Made by a program: the position numbers and the translations under genes. Below, piece after piece: positions 33,316 to 46,084 of a DNA stretch of 64,000 nucleotides (its first letter is position 1; each line of letters begins with the position of its first letter). The notes beneath the pieces are model-generated. The model was not told where the DNA came from. It ran no database searches and saw only the letters and a list, made by a program, of their open reading frames with translations. Source of the stretch: Rhizophagus clarus (lineage: Eukaryota > Glomeromycota > Glomeromycetes > Glomerales > Glomeraceae); the NCBI GenBank assembly GCA_015698045.1, contig BLAL01000053.1, positions 312,501-376,500 on the forward strand, read 5' to 3'.

Positions 33316-34656
33316 ATGACCAAATTCATTTTAACTTCATTCATACTTTTTTTATTTATTGGAATCGTTTATTCCGATTTTAATGTCGTAGCAAAGAATT
33401 ATAAATTTAAACCATCAACCGAACTTCGTGGTCTTTATACTCAACAAAATGGAAATGATCAATCTAAAGGATATCATAAGGCGGAAATTTATTTTAAAAC
33501 CAAAGTACCATCTTTAAATCCTGATCAAAGTGGTGTAACGAATATTGATTGTAACGATGGTAATAAAATTACTCTTGATTTAAATGATAAGAACGCGATA
33601 GAAAATGTTAAAGATTGGCCAGATAAAGTTATGTTATTAATCTCACACAAATGGAAATGCTTTGGTAAAAAAACGACACAATATTTTATGATTAAAAACA
33701 AATCTATTGATGTCTCCAACAAAAAAGTTACTTTTATTACAGAAGAATGTAAAGTTACTGATTGGTCAAAAAATTTCTCTATTGATCTTTCATGGGTAAA
33801 TGGAATGAGTAACCCTCGTCGTAGGTTAAATAGAAAAGGCGTATTTCCACTTATACCAATTGACGCTTCAAACAAAATAAATTTAGACGTTTTATTTAAT
33901 GAAACAACTGGAAGATCTTCGGAACCAGATTTCCCTCTTTTACAAGAGGACAATATTTCATTACTTTGTGCCAATTGTTTTATAAAAGGCGAAGCTACAC
34001 TTTCGATGAAAATTGCTGGTAGTTTTTTGCCTTCGTTAGATTTAACCGAAGCTACAATTTCTCTTAATGGAAGTGCTTTATTAAACCTTGACCTCTCACT
34101 TAATGGTACTGTTGGTAATAATGCTACATTTGACAAAACTCTTCTTTCTCTACCTTTACCTGGAAATTTTGGTGTACCAGGTACATTTTCTCTTGGTCCT
34201 TCAATAGACCTTGCTGCTTCAACTGAAATTTCCACTAATGTAACTGGTTCTCTCGGTTTTGGAGGAGAAATAAGTTTACCGAATTTTAATGCTAATGTTA
34301 CATTTATTGACATAACTAAACCAACATTTTTACAATCCGGATTTAAACCTAAAACAAAATTACATAAACCAAATTTTGGAATTGATAATGCTTCAGCCAA
34401 TATTGCTGGTTCTATCAAACCACAATTGGCTTTTGGTCTTAACGTATTCAATGGAGCTTTTGAACAAAAGCTTGGTTTTGAAATTGTTGGAACTTTAAAT
34501 AATAATATTTCATTTGGTAAAAAAAATGCTTGTTTAAAAAAATCACAACCACGTCTTAAAATTGATCTTGGTGGTAATTTAGGATTCTTTGTTAATGATA
34601 ATGATTTTCCTATAGTAAATTTTCCTTCTTTAAATTTGTTAAATAGATGTTTATAA
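33316..34656 (+). CDS. Secreted two-part fungal protein, paralogue 1
   Basis: 446 residues, single exon. Residues 1-20 are a clear signal peptide (FILFLFIGIVYS, cleavage before DFNVV). The N-terminal half contains Cys79, Cys115 (HKWKCFGKK) and Cys145. It is followed by a basic stretch (NPRRRLNRKG, 168-175) that could be a Kex2 site. The C-terminal half has LLCANCF (218-222), then long beta-rich repeats of Gly, Asn and Leu, with a conserved Cys near the end (NRCL). Many N-x-S/T sites suggest glycosylation. The layout resembles fungal extracellular proteins with paired DUF7029/DUF7223-type domains, an assignment made from memory. No transmembrane segment follows the signal, so it is probably secreted or cell-wall associated. 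Confidence 0.85.
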   Translation: MTKFILTSFILFLFIGIVYSDFNVVAKNYKFKPSTELRGLYTQQNGNDQSKGYHKAEIYFKTKVPSLNPDQSGVTNIDCNDGNKITLDLNDKNAIENVKDWPDKVMLLISHKWKCFGKKTTQYFMIKNKSIDVSNKKVTFITEECKVTDWSKNFSIDLSWVNGMSNPRRRLNRKGVFPLIPIDASNKINLDVLFNETTGRSSEPDFPLLQEDNISLLCANCFIKGEATLSMKIAGSFLPSLDLTEATISLNGSALLNLDLSLNGTVGNNATFDKTLLSLPLPGNFGVPGTFSLGPSIDLAASTEISTNVTGSLGFGGEISLPNFNANVTFIDITKPTFLQSGFKPKTKLHKPNFGIDNASANIAGSIKPQLAFGLNVFNGAFEQKLGFEIVGTLNNNISFGKKNACLKKSQPRLKIDLGGNLGFFVNDNDFPIVNFPSLNLLNRCL

Positions 34657-37600
34657 TTATATAAAGTGTATTTAGGTATTGGTACATTTGTGTTATTTAA
34701 CTTATATTTATGTTATATTATAGTTTTTCTTTTTTTACATAATAAAAATTTAAAATGTTTTGACAACATTTTTTTTATCATCCAATAATTAACGTAATTA
34801 ACGTGACTTAGTTTCGATTGCATGACGACGAACAAATAAATCGCTATACCTACCTGTCGGTCATTGTCGGTTATTATTAATAATGTAATGTGAACCATGT
34901 GCCGAGTTCTAATCGTTACATCTCCCAATATTCAAATAATTCGCTCATAATTTTTTGAAATGTACAAGGTTTCGTCATTCATTGACTTTCCAAATACTAT
35001 AATAATCTCGTGACCTATAATGCTGATCAATGATGATCGTTGTTTCAGGGACAGGGTTAACAAATAAATTTTGTCTCACATACATAGAGACGGACCCCTG
35101 AATATCACTTACGTTTTTCATGGGGATACGAAAGTTACACTAGTTAAATTTCGTGTTTCATCTAATGATTTTGTGTTGTCAATGATTAATCAAATAAGTT
35201 AAAAAAACAAAGTATATGTACTGGATAATTATGATTAACAGATTTTCTTATTAGTATGTAAGTTATAATTTTTACCGTCATTAGCTTCATTACAAAGAAA
35301 TAAATCAAATAGTATCTTTAATTAATAATGAATTTTTAAATAATGTATAATTTTAGTTAAAAGCATGCTATATTTATCGCTGATCTAATATCTCGGATTT
35401 TATTTACACGAAAGCCACTGCTGATTTTGTGCCTAAGAATTCAATAAATCGAATTGTTGTTCCAAAAACGGTTACGTTAAATATTTTAGCTTGTATAAAA
35501 AAGTATTTCATATCTTATTTTTATCGATTTTTTTTTTTTTTTTTTACGATTTTTTTTTTAAACAAAAATAATTTTAATAATGTACATTTTGACGTTACCA
35601 ATAAAATTTATTCCGAATTCCCGACTTGATAATGACAATAATGCACAAAAAAAAAAAAAAAAAATTCATAGTTTAAATTGTCAAATTTGAAAATTCGACA
35701 ATCAAAAATGCTGTAGAATTTATTATATTGACTTTTTATTAAAAATGTTATGTTTTAAATACTTTTATTAATTTAAATATGTTTTGTATATTATAAATAA
35801 AATGCAATATCATTCGGAAATTTTATTCGTACGATATTTTTAAAAAATGCCTTTAACTATTACTATTTAGGAAAAGTAAATTCAAATGTTTCAAATATAA
35901 TCCATAAGAAATTTTTCATTGTTGAAATTTCGTGTTGATTTTCAACTATCATGCGAGAAAGTCTTTTTTTATAGATACTCGAAATAGAAATGATATCGAA
36001 GTATGTACGATAATTTTGGAATCGTTTAAAATACGTGATAAGTTTATTTTTCAAAAAGTGACGTATGACATATGTAAAAAAGCTGACGTAAAAAGTTGAC
36101 GCAAATAAAAAGTCGATGACGCATAAAAAATTACGCAATAAATTAGGATATTTTGTAAATTGTGCATGGAAATTCCTTATTTTCTAAATTTGTATCTTAT
36201 GAGAGTATGATTATTAATCCATTTGCGCAGTAGATATAAGTGCTGAAATTTATGTTGTACTATGTTTCTATTTTTTCTTTAATTTTCCACGTACCGTATT
36301 ATTTATTAATTTACAAGTTAATTTAATACATTATAAACTTAACCAGGGAACTAGATGATCAAATGTTTTTACACGACAATTATGACAATTACAATTAATG
36401 ACAATTGCTAACCGAAACTCTTTAACAAATATATCGATCAAGAAATAACTTTTTGGATCAAACTTTTGATATAAATAAATAATTAAATAATTAATTACAA
36501 AAATACTAATTGCAGCAAACATAAAATCATTTTGTAGATGATGATGTTCAAAAATAAAAAAAAAAAAAAAAAAATATTAGTATTTTTGATAAATAAAAAA
36601 TAATTAAACAAAACAATCTTTAATCTAATAATTTTTATTATATATAATTTATAATATCAACGTACACTGTCTTTATTACATTATATGAATATGAAGTTCT
36701 CGTGGTAATTGGTCAAAACTTTAATGTTTTTTTTTAAAAAAAAACAGTAATGATAATAAAATATATTTATATATACAGTACATATAGCTTTTAATAAATA
36801 ATTTTTTTTTATTCGAATTTGAAAAATACAAGGAATCTCTATTTGCAAATTAGCCAATTCTTTGTCGTAAAAAAATATTGAAACTAACTTTTTAAGATAA
36901 ACTTTGTTTAAGTTTCAACTTTTCCAATTTCGGTTACCTTAAATAGAATATAATACTAACACCTTAAAATAATATGCATTTACAAAAACCAATAGATTTA
37001 AGTTCATTGTTAATTCCGTCACACTGAAAAAATGAATGAAAAATAGAAATTGATTTTCAACTAACTTGTAAATCAGGACCTGAATAAAAGTAGTAATTCA
37101 TTCATTCAGGTATCGGAATATTTCATTCGTTAAAATTGGATCATGCGAAGGGTCTCAAATTCAAAGTTTATTAAGTATTGAAAAAAAAAGGAAAAAAGAT
37201 TATGCAAAGTATTTAGATTAAGTCATGTATGACATGAGAATTCATAAAGAATAATCATACAAAGAAATTCCTTATTATTCATTATTAATACAGTGATTAA
37301 TCTCGGGATTGGAAACGCACCAATCTTTTAAACTTGAGATTTACAATTATTTTTATTTTTTTTTCTTTTTTTCATCGTAAAATGACGAATTATTTGACTT
37401 AGGATGTGATTACTAATTATTCATTGATTTGCATATTATTTACTGTCAAATCCTTGTTTTTCCAAAGTCTGTTTTCCTTAATTATAAATATTTAATTTAC
37501 TTTTTTAATTCAATTAAAATTACATAAGGTAGTCCTTCGTGACACTACGGACTAATTAATCGCATGTACTTTAGTACTTTAAGTAACCACGCGGTTATAG

Positions 37601-37823
37601 ATCACTCTAATAAATGTTTTACAAAAATTATTAACTCAGATAAGTAAAAATGAATTTCTATTGTTTTTAAAATTTACATTACTTAATAAAAAAAAATCCA
37701 TTTTTTTTAAATTTATTTTTATTTTATTTTATTTTTTTTTAAAAGCTTGCAATATTTATTTAGAAATTTAGAATAAATTAGAATTCGGAAGAAATTGGTT
37801 GTACGTTAATAATATTGATAAAT

Positions 37824-37863
<40 letters not shown>

Positions 37864-38180
37864 TACTTACTTTCGTTAGTCGTTACTTATCGCAAGTTGA
37901 TTTGTAAAAAAAACAAAGAGAATAACTTATACAGCTATTAAACTTTTTACCGATCATTTCATTGATGTCACACATGAAACAATAATCACCAATGTATGAA
38001 ATATGCAAGTTGTAAATTATTTGATGATTATCGAAAGAAACTTCTGATTTCTGATATTCTGATGATGAAAAAAAAAAATGTACATTCATGTAACCTTAAA
38101 ATAACATGTAACCTTAAAATAATTAATACTTTTAATTGAATAATGATTACGTGAATTACGAGGGAGGAAAAAAAAAAAAA
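34657..38180. other. Intergenic between the paralogues, no gene recognised
   Basis: AT-rich with several A or T runs over 15 bases (for example 35648-35664 and 37827-37864) and a doubled TAACATGTAACCTTAAAATAA word near 38090-38122. The small open frames have no splice partners or motifs. Confidence 0.5.
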
Positions 38181-38183
38181 TAT

Positions 38184-38193
38184 TATATATAAA
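38184..38193 (+). promoter_or_regulatory. TATA-like box of second secreted-protein gene
   Basis: TATATATAAA followed by CCCTTTC, about 230 bp before the ATG at 38425. If used, the 5' leader is longer than in paralogue 1. Confidence 0.35.
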
Positions 38194-38424
38194 CCCTTTC
38201 ATTATCGAAAAAAAAAATCTTCATCCGATAAAAAAAAACCAATAAAATCTTTAACGTTCCTTTTTGACGCTAATTAAAGCGTTTGAATAAAATATTTTAT
38301 TCCAATATTATTATATTCGAATTAATACCTACTAATACATTATAATACAAACTTCCCGTAAAATTTTTCTTTTCTAACCATTAACCATCTTAATATTGGA
38401 ATAAATTTTCACGAAATTAATAAA

Positions 38425-39771
38425 ATGATAAAGTTCATTTTAAATTCGTTTTTACTCCTTTTCCTTCTTGGAATTGTTACTGCATCAAAAAATTTTGATG
38501 TTGTTATGGGTAACAAAGATTTTAAAACAACAAATTCACTTTGGGCTGTTTATAGTCAACAGGATAAGGATTCTCAGAATGGATATCATAAAGCAGCAAT
38601 TAATTTAAAAACCACTTTACCATCATTTAATCCTGACCGAAGTGGCGTAGAAACTGTTATTTGTAAAAAAGAAGGAGGTGTAAAAAAAATTACTTTCGAC
38701 TTAAAGAACAAAGAAGCGGTTGAAGAAGTTAAGAAATGGCCTAAAAAAGTTATGTTATTAATTTCACATAAATGGGATTGTTTTGGTAAAAAAACGACCC
38801 AATTTTTTACGGCTACAGATAGAGTTATTCATAAATCTAAATTAGCAGCAACTTTTGCTATTACGAGATGCAATTATCCATGCCATTCAAATGATTACTC
38901 TGTCGATGTTTCTTGGGTTGAAGCAAATAATAATACTCGTCGTAGTTTAGAAGAAAGGTTCGGTATACCATTTCCAACTATTAATTTGAGTAATAAAATA
39001 GGTTTGAATACCTTATTTGATGCGAAAAGAAGAAAATCTTCAAGACCAAATTTACAAATTACAGATGATGGAGATATTAAATTACTTTGCACCAATTGTT
39101 TCACTAGAGGTGAAGCTACTCTTGCATTGAAAATTTCTGGTAAAATATTTCCTCCCAAAGTAAATGAAGCTTTTATTACTCTTAATGGGAATTTTCTCTT
39201 GAACATTGATCTTTCTCTTGAAGCTTCAATTGGAAAAACTTTTTCAGTTAATGATTTTACTATCTTAAGTATACCATTAAGTCCTTTTAATATACCAGGT
39301 TTATTTAATGCTGGTCCTTCAATTGATCTTGTTGCTTCAGCTGAAGCTAAAGCAGAAATAGCTGGAACTCTTGAATTTGGTGCTGATCTTAGTTTACCAA
39401 ATTTTAATGTTAAGGCATCATTTAAAGGTTTACCAAATATTGAACAATCAGGATTTAAACCTATAGTTAAATCACATAATCCAAAAGCTGATATTGAAGC
39501 TACAGCTAACTTATCTGCTTCATTAAAACCACAAATAGCTTTTGGTATAAGTATACTTAATGGTCGAGTTTTAAGACAAAAAGTTGGTTTTGAAGTAGTT
39601 GGAAGTCTTGATAATTCGATCACTTTTGGTAGAAAAAATCGTTGTAAAAGAAGAACTCAACCACGTTTTAAATCTACTCTTGGTGGTGATTTAGGTTTTT
39701 TTGTAGATGATGAAAGTTTTCCTATAGTAGATTTTCCTACTTTAACTTTATTAAATAAATGTTTATTTTAA
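38425..39771 (+). CDS. Secreted two-part fungal protein, paralogue 2
   Basis: 448 residues, single exon, and about half identical to the gene at 33316 by eye. Signal peptide at residues 1-20 (LLLFLLGIVTA, before SKNFD). Shared landmarks: QNGYHKA, VMLLISHKW, CFGKKTTQ, LLCTNCF, SIDLVAS, SLPNFN, LGFFVDD and the terminal NKCL. A dibasic site (TRRSLEER, 172-178) sits at the same place as in paralogue 1. Extra cysteines (Cys149 and Cys153) may form a further bridge. Tandem orientation and spacing point to a local duplication, now well diverged. Expression control is not evident beyond the TATA-like box. Confidence 0.85.
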   Translation: MIKFILNSFLLLFLLGIVTASKNFDVVMGNKDFKTTNSLWAVYSQQDKDSQNGYHKAAINLKTTLPSFNPDRSGVETVICKKEGGVKKITFDLKNKEAVEEVKKWPKKVMLLISHKWDCFGKKTTQFFTATDRVIHKSKLAATFAITRCNYPCHSNDYSVDVSWVEANNNTRRSLEERFGIPFPTINLSNKIGLNTLFDAKRRKSSRPNLQITDDGDIKLLCTNCFTRGEATLALKISGKIFPPKVNEAFITLNGNFLLNIDLSLEASIGKTFSVNDFTILSIPLSPFNIPGLFNAGPSIDLVASAEAKAEIAGTLEFGADLSLPNFNVKASFKGLPNIEQSGFKPIVKSHNPKADIEATANLSASLKPQIAFGISILNGRVLRQKVGFEVVGSLDNSITFGRKNRCKRRTQPRFKSTLGGDLGFFVDDESFPIVDFPTLTLLNKCLF

Positions 39772-42700
39772 AGTTGATAGTAGACTATGTATATTTTTAT
39801 TTTATTGTATTTTATATATATATATATATATTTATTTATTTTTATTACATAATTTGTTATTTAATTAGTAAACTTGTATAATTCTTTATTTTTTTTATAA
39901 TATATAATTTTTTTATTTAATATTTATTTTTAGAAAAATGATTTCAAATGAAAGATAATGTTGGTTAAAGTTTAATAAAATTTGATCCCATTTTCCTAAT
40001 CGCAAGATTTGATAATAAATGATTAGTAACGATTATTCAACAAATGAAATGATGATTACAGTAGATTACTCAGTCTCCAGTTCCCACTCACACTTTCTGA
40101 TAAAAAAATAAAACTAACCTTTAACTACTCATTAGAAGGCTGAAATTCATTACAATAACTTCTTCATTCACCCATCGAAACTGCGACCATTTTTTTATTT
40201 ATATCCTTCTTTTTTTATTTCCCATATTTTTTTTTTCTTCTCCCTCTAACTTTCTTCTAACATGCATGCCCTACTAAATAAAAACGTTTCATTAACTGCG
40301 GTCATAGGTCACGTGTGAAGTAACAAATTAAATTGGATCTTTTAACTTAGTACAAGAGTTAACAAAAAATTTGTACGAGGGTGTTAGTTTTGATTAATAT
40401 ATTATTTTTAATCATGATAGATTAAATATATTATTTTTAATCATGATAGATTAAATATATTATTTTTAATCATGATAGATTAAATATATTATTTTTAATC
40501 ATGAAAATTGATATAATATTTTTAATAAAATTGTCTGTATTCAAATTTTATCATTCATCAATTTATTATGTTCTTATGTAAAGACGGATTATGAAATAAA
40601 GTAAAAAACGCCATAACAGCAATGAAGCCAGCTAATTCATACAATTATGTTAATGAGTGGATATCAATAAAAATTGTTTATTTATACTGTCTGTTATTGA
40701 TTTAATATGAGTAAAAACATTTAATACATTTTACAGACAGTAAATGGCCATTTAAATGTTATAAAAGAATTTTTCTTGAGAATTTTAATGAAACCTCGTA
40801 TTAAACCAACAAGTAAATATAGAATATTTTTTTAGAAATGTCTAAATTATGTAATATCTTTGTCGTTAGAGTGTTCAGATGTTTTATTATTGGTAGTTGT
40901 ATTAGTAGGTGATAGGTCATCAGACATTATCTATGTCAATTAAACAACAAAACAAATGCCAAACTGTATGACTGCCTTTGATTTGGATACTGTTTGGCAA
41001 CATGAATTGAGTAGCATTCTTGACCGCTGGTTTCCAGATTAATGGATATTACCACGAAGTACAATAAATTCAGAAGATATTCCAGGTGTATGTGACATAT
41101 TCGCTTCTATGCGCGTTATCCTCAATTAATTTTTGACTATGACTTTATGTTCAAGTCATATAATTGTAAAATAAGCCATTGGAAAGTTTATGATGGTAGG
41201 CTTTTTGAGACATATGATACATTACGCGAAGTCCTCAAAAAGATCTTTGTTTACAAAAGAAGGAATTCCGTTTGTGCAGGTACAAACCTCCTAAGCTTAT
41301 CAAGATGTTAATGTTTCGACAAGGTCATTCACGAATCAGGAACCGAAATCCTCCTCTAAGAACGACGGAACTCACAAACTACAGGAATGCCTGCCACCCT
41401 TAGCTCAGATTTCAAAGACCAAACATGATTGGTCCAAGAAGAAGAACTAGAAGAACATACCAAGAAGAGAGATCTTAGTGCAGCGGAATTGTTGACTCTT
41501 CTCTTGACAAAATTAAAGTAGTGAAAGAGTAGCTTAGGTGTAGACTGTAAAGTAGTCGAAAGTCGTTTTTTTTAACTAAATTTTCTTTTATACTTTAACC
41601 CGTCCACCCACCCGTTAACTCCCTTTCTCTACAGTACGTTTTGGCTGTCTATTTGACCCTCTCCGTGTATTATATCGTGAACCGGTAGACTTATATAGGA
41701 TAACATACATTAGGAATTAAAGATACATAGTTCACAATTGTGTTCATTTTGGGAGTTCACATCAAGAAAAATAAAAATAAAATAAAATTTTTGGAGATAT
41801 GTGAAAGTAATGACATGGTTAAACTAATTGATTTATTTTTATATTACATTTATTTATTCGGGGTTTTATGAAAGGGTTATCATAAATTATCATGATTAAC
41901 GATACTCTCAGACTTCGAAGTTTAAACGTCTCAACCTTAGACTTTTTGGTAACAATAATTTATAAATATTTTTATAGAATAGTTATAGTGGAAGTATACG
42001 TATAGAATGTATTTTATAAGTTTATCCCCCGAAAAGAGGTTAAACTATGGAAAAGTAAGAGTTCTTAGTAATAGGAAGGATTAATAAGTATCCCTCTGAA
42101 ACGAGATAAAACTATAACAAAGGTGAATTTCTTTATTTAGGGAGGAAATTGGAGTAAAAGACCATTAAATAAGGAGTAGTAAGCCGAAGTAAACACAGAA
42201 AAGTTATTAAATAATGATCTTCTTAAAACGATGGATTAGAAAATTGAAAAACGGATTTTAAGTAAAATACTCAAATATAATTCGCTAAATAACAAATACC
42301 TAAGACCCAATCCCGTGAAAGTCAGTGATATTCAAGGGAATAGACTACTAGACAAATGGAGGAAATTATAATTTTGAAGGAATGACAATTATGGGGGCTA
42401 ATTTTATATTTTTGGGAATTTATTTAAAGAAGTATTTTAAATCACAAACGAACCTAGTGATCATTAGAAGGATGCTTTACAATACTGAAAGTTTTTGGAA
42501 CTTAAGGCCGTTACAAGTTGATTGTTCTTCCAACCCCCTCTATTTTTTAAAAAATTTAAATCCTAATAAACATATAATTAAATGCTCCGCCTTTAAATTT
42601 AAATTGAATTTTCTAAAATTTTCCGAAATTTACCAGAATTATATTATGTTTAATTTATTTAGTTTGTTTATTTAGAATCCCCCTCCCCCCTCAAAATTTT

Positions 42701-42824
42701 CTCAAAATCCGAACGTTAAACAAACAATCAAGTTGGAACGGCCTAATTGTCAGTTTTAAAATGTTTTCCTATTTAATTAAAAAATAAATTTAAATTATCG
42801 TGATAAACTACAATAAAATCGATA
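39772..42824. other. Intergenic, no gene recognised
   Basis: It includes the 29-bp tandem repeat at 40393-40506 and a less AT-rich patch at 40940-41560 with short open pieces that I cannot place. The open frame at 42382-42675 looks random. Confidence 0.45.
40393..40506. repeat. Tandem repeat, four copies of 29 bp
   Basis: ATCATGATAGATTAAATATA and the T-rich remainder recur at 40411, 40440, 40469 and (last, altered) 40498. TTAATCATGATtagATTAA gives each unit a weak dyad. Confidence 0.85.
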
Positions 42825-45671
42825 TTATATGTGTATAGAAAGATTATACTTACTATTGTTTCGAGTTCCAATCTTTAATTCTGCAATATTACGTTTTCTT
42901 GAAGAATTTTCGGTTCCAATTGATATCAACTTACTTAATGGTCTACTAATAATTGCATTTTGACGATGAGAATTACAGACATTTTGGGCGGAACTTATGT
43001 TATGTGTGGATGGAATAAAAAAAAAGTACATAATAATCAAAATATATTTTATATATTCACGACACTATTCATAAATAATTTATTTGTTATTATTATTACC
43101 TTTGGATATTGTCTATATCAAATTCATATTCTATTGTAATATATTCTGTAAATCATAAAGATATCCAAAATTAATATGCTAATATTAATTTAATCTAAGC
43201 AAAATAAATCATTATTATCACAATAAAGTATACCTTTTTTCAAATTAAACGAAATTGTTGTAGTTGAATTTATAGCTAAAGGTCTAGAAATAAAAGAACT
43301 TAATGCTCTGCTTGTAAAAATTGCGTTTGGATGAGATTTTTCAATAGATTTGGGACCAAGTTTCTCTGATCGAATTAATTCCAGTCTCTCTTTTTCAGCT
43401 TGTTCCATAGCTTCAATTAAATCAGCTGAATCTACATGTTTAATAAAAGGGATTCCAGAGTAAACCCAATCATAAGTTAACTGGCACCATTTGACGGCAG
43501 AATTCCTAACTTCGTAAATGGTTGGTCTTTTTAAAGGATCAGAATTCCAACATTTCTTCATTAAATTAGCAAAGCATTCAGGAGTATCGTTTGTAATTTC
43601 AGGTCGTTTCCCGTCAATAATTTGATAAATGAGATTAATATCATGTTTAACATTAGCAAAAGGTTTACAACCTGTTGTGATTTCCCACATAACCATACCC
43701 AAACTATATATATCAGATTCTTTTGAAAATGCGGCACCTTTAAATATTTCTGGAGCGACATAAGGTATTACTCCATATATTTCATTATTAGATAAAGTAT
43801 TGCTTGCAGGTTGTGATAATCCTAAGTCTCCAATTTGCCAACAATGTATTTGTTTAAGCATTTCATTCTTCCATAGATTTGACAATAATATATTTCCACT
43901 ATGAATATCTCGATGAATAAAATTATTTTTATGAATAATTTGAAGTCTAAGATAAAAAAAAAAAAAAATTAGCAATTAATAAACTTAATGCTAAATAATT
44001 TAGATATAAATACCCATATGAAAAATCCGTTAAAATCTTAATTTTTTCAGCCCATGTAATTTTTACAAAATATTTTTGCAAATAATCACTTAAATTTCCG
44101 CCCTTCGCATAATCCATTATCAACAAATAATCTTTAGTAAGAGGATTTTGTGAAACACCATAACACCTAATTATACTATCATCAGCATCGTAACAATGAT
44201 AAAGTGACTTTAACTGAAGTATAAAATAAATTCACTTGATATATTAAAAATTATATACATATATATTTTTTTTAGATTATAATTCATTAGTGTTATACAT
44301 TACCTCATTTAAAAAATGTTTAGTGATATTCTGTGAATCGTGCAATTTTTTATGGCAACATCAGTATCACATGTACCGTCTGACCAAGTTGCTTTATAAA
44401 TAACACTAAATCCTCCTTCTGCTATTCTCACTACATTTTTAAATTGAGAAAATGGAATCCACTCTATTATTTGTTTTCTTACATAAAAATTTCTAATGAA
44501 CTTATATACACTCAATGGATTTAATTTTGTATTAACCGTATATTTAGCAATCAAACATTGACTATTATTGTTAATTCTTGTAGAAGCAAGAAATTCATCT
44601 ATAATATAATTCCCACTGGCAGTATTTGTAGTATCAATATTAATGAATGACACTCTTTTACATTTCTTACATTGAGATTGACCTGTAATTCCAAAAATAA
44701 TGTTTGTTGTCAAACAGTATCTACATCCAGTATAAATAATAAAGCAATATGGACACCATTTTTGACTATAAGTCTCCAACTCCGGGTTTATATATTTTAA
44801 TTCTCGTGAACAGATTATACATGTTCCATAATTATCCCACCATGGCAAATATAAAATTGCAATATGTCTTTCATTCAAAGTAGATTTTACCCATCCAGAA
44901 GACGTTTGATAACGATCTGGAATGTGTTCAGATAATAATGATGTCCGCTCATTACATAATTCACAGCCTTGTTTAATAAAATAGTGAATACAATACTTTG
45001 TAGTATAGTAGTCATCGAATGATAAAGTGTTCGGGATTATTTGTCTAAAATATGAAATCTCAGAGCAATTTTTGCACCATTTTTGAACGTCCATTGTATT
45101 AAAATTATTTTTAATTTCTTTATGATTAACACATTGAGCTTTATTATTAGAAGTTATATATGTATCTAAGTATGCATGATTATTGTTCGCAGTATTTTTA
45201 ATATACAATAATAAACAAATTTTGCAGTATTTTTGTTCGAATTTAAGTGTTATGGAGTATTTATTTCCACAATAATTGCATGCATTCTCATCATCCTTAA
45301 AAGGAATAAACAATACAGGCACGGAACTAGACCCTATGAAAAAAATATATACTTAAAACATACTTATGCACTTTTAAAATATACTTAAAATATACTTAAT
45401 ATACTTAAAATGTACTTAAAATTTTTAAAATATACTTAAATTATATCTAAAATTGCAATTTTAAGTATATTTTAAGTGTAAATTTTTTGTACTTAAATTA
45501 TACCTAAAATTGCAATTTTAAGTATATTTTAAAAATTTTAAGTGTATTTTAAGTACATTTTAAGCGTATTTTAAGATTTAAGTATATTTTTAGTATATTT
45601 TAGAGAAATTTTTTTTCATAGGGAGAATTTAATCTTGGAGTAGGATCCAATACGTTATTATTTGTATTCAT
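42825..45671 (-). pseudogene. TKL-type protein kinase with Cys-rich N-terminus, split by a MITE
   Basis: Five coding exons on the minus strand: 45671-44304 (holding the MITE), 44213-44014, 43946-43234, 43130-43100 and 42993 to a stop at 42825. The ATG at 45671-45669 starts MNTNNNVLDPTPRL. The first exon encodes about 270 residues with many CxxC pairs, then the kinase Gly loop (IAEGGFSVIYKATW) and VAIK. Exon 2 has LLIMDYAKGGNLSDYL. Exon 3 has HRDIHSGNILL, DLG for DFG, YVAPEIF and SDIYSLGMVMWEITTG. Exons 4-5 form the Ser/Arg-rich tail. Damage: the 292-bp insertion, plus one base apparently missing in an A run near 44349-44354, after which KLHDSQNITKHFLNE reads in the next frame up to the donor. 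A GTAAGT inside the last exon could lead to a further exon. Confidence 0.78.
45332..45623. mobile_element. 292-bp MITE inside kinase exon 1
   Basis: Ends are inverted: CCCTATGAAAAAAA and TTTTTTTTCATAGGG, flanked by AGA on both sides (45329-45331 and 45624-45626). The interior is made of ACTTAAAATATACTTAAA-type words in both orientations. Leaving out the element and one AGA keeps the kinase reading frame continuous (RLNSSSVPVLF). A 3-bp duplication suits CACTA or PIF-like families, but the terminus fits neither clearly. Confidence 0.88.
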
Positions 45672-46084
45672 AGTGTTTTTCAAGAATTTCAAGAAATGAG
45701 CCATAAAAAAAATCATTTTTAAATTATTTTTATAGTTTATTTTAAAATATCAAATGAATTCTTGCTTAGAAGTCGGGAAATTCTATATAGAAATTCGTAA
45801 ATTTCTATGCATGTTGCTAATCTGCCGTTATAAGCGTTATAATGATCAAGTCGTACAAATCACGCGCAAGCCTAAATCATGTGATCATGCATATCACATG
45901 ATTGTGATTAAGCAGTTACGTAATAACTGATAACATAAAATAAAGGTATTTAAGAAAAATTTTATTATTATTTTTTTTTTTATCAACAATGCAGATTTCT
46001 CTATTATTTTAATTACTTTTAAAGAAGCAAATATTTCCACCAGTTTATTAATTATTAAATAAGTCACTTTTCTAAAAACACCGT

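Noticed and set aside
33525-34451. 308-codon antisense open frame over the first secreted-protein gene
   Set aside because: It is the mirror of a real coding frame, has no domain sense, and a similar antisense frame over the paralogue (38895-39623) is explained the same way.
40393-40506. CRISPR-like array
   Set aside because: Units are contiguous 29-bp tandem copies without spacers, in a eukaryotic setting.
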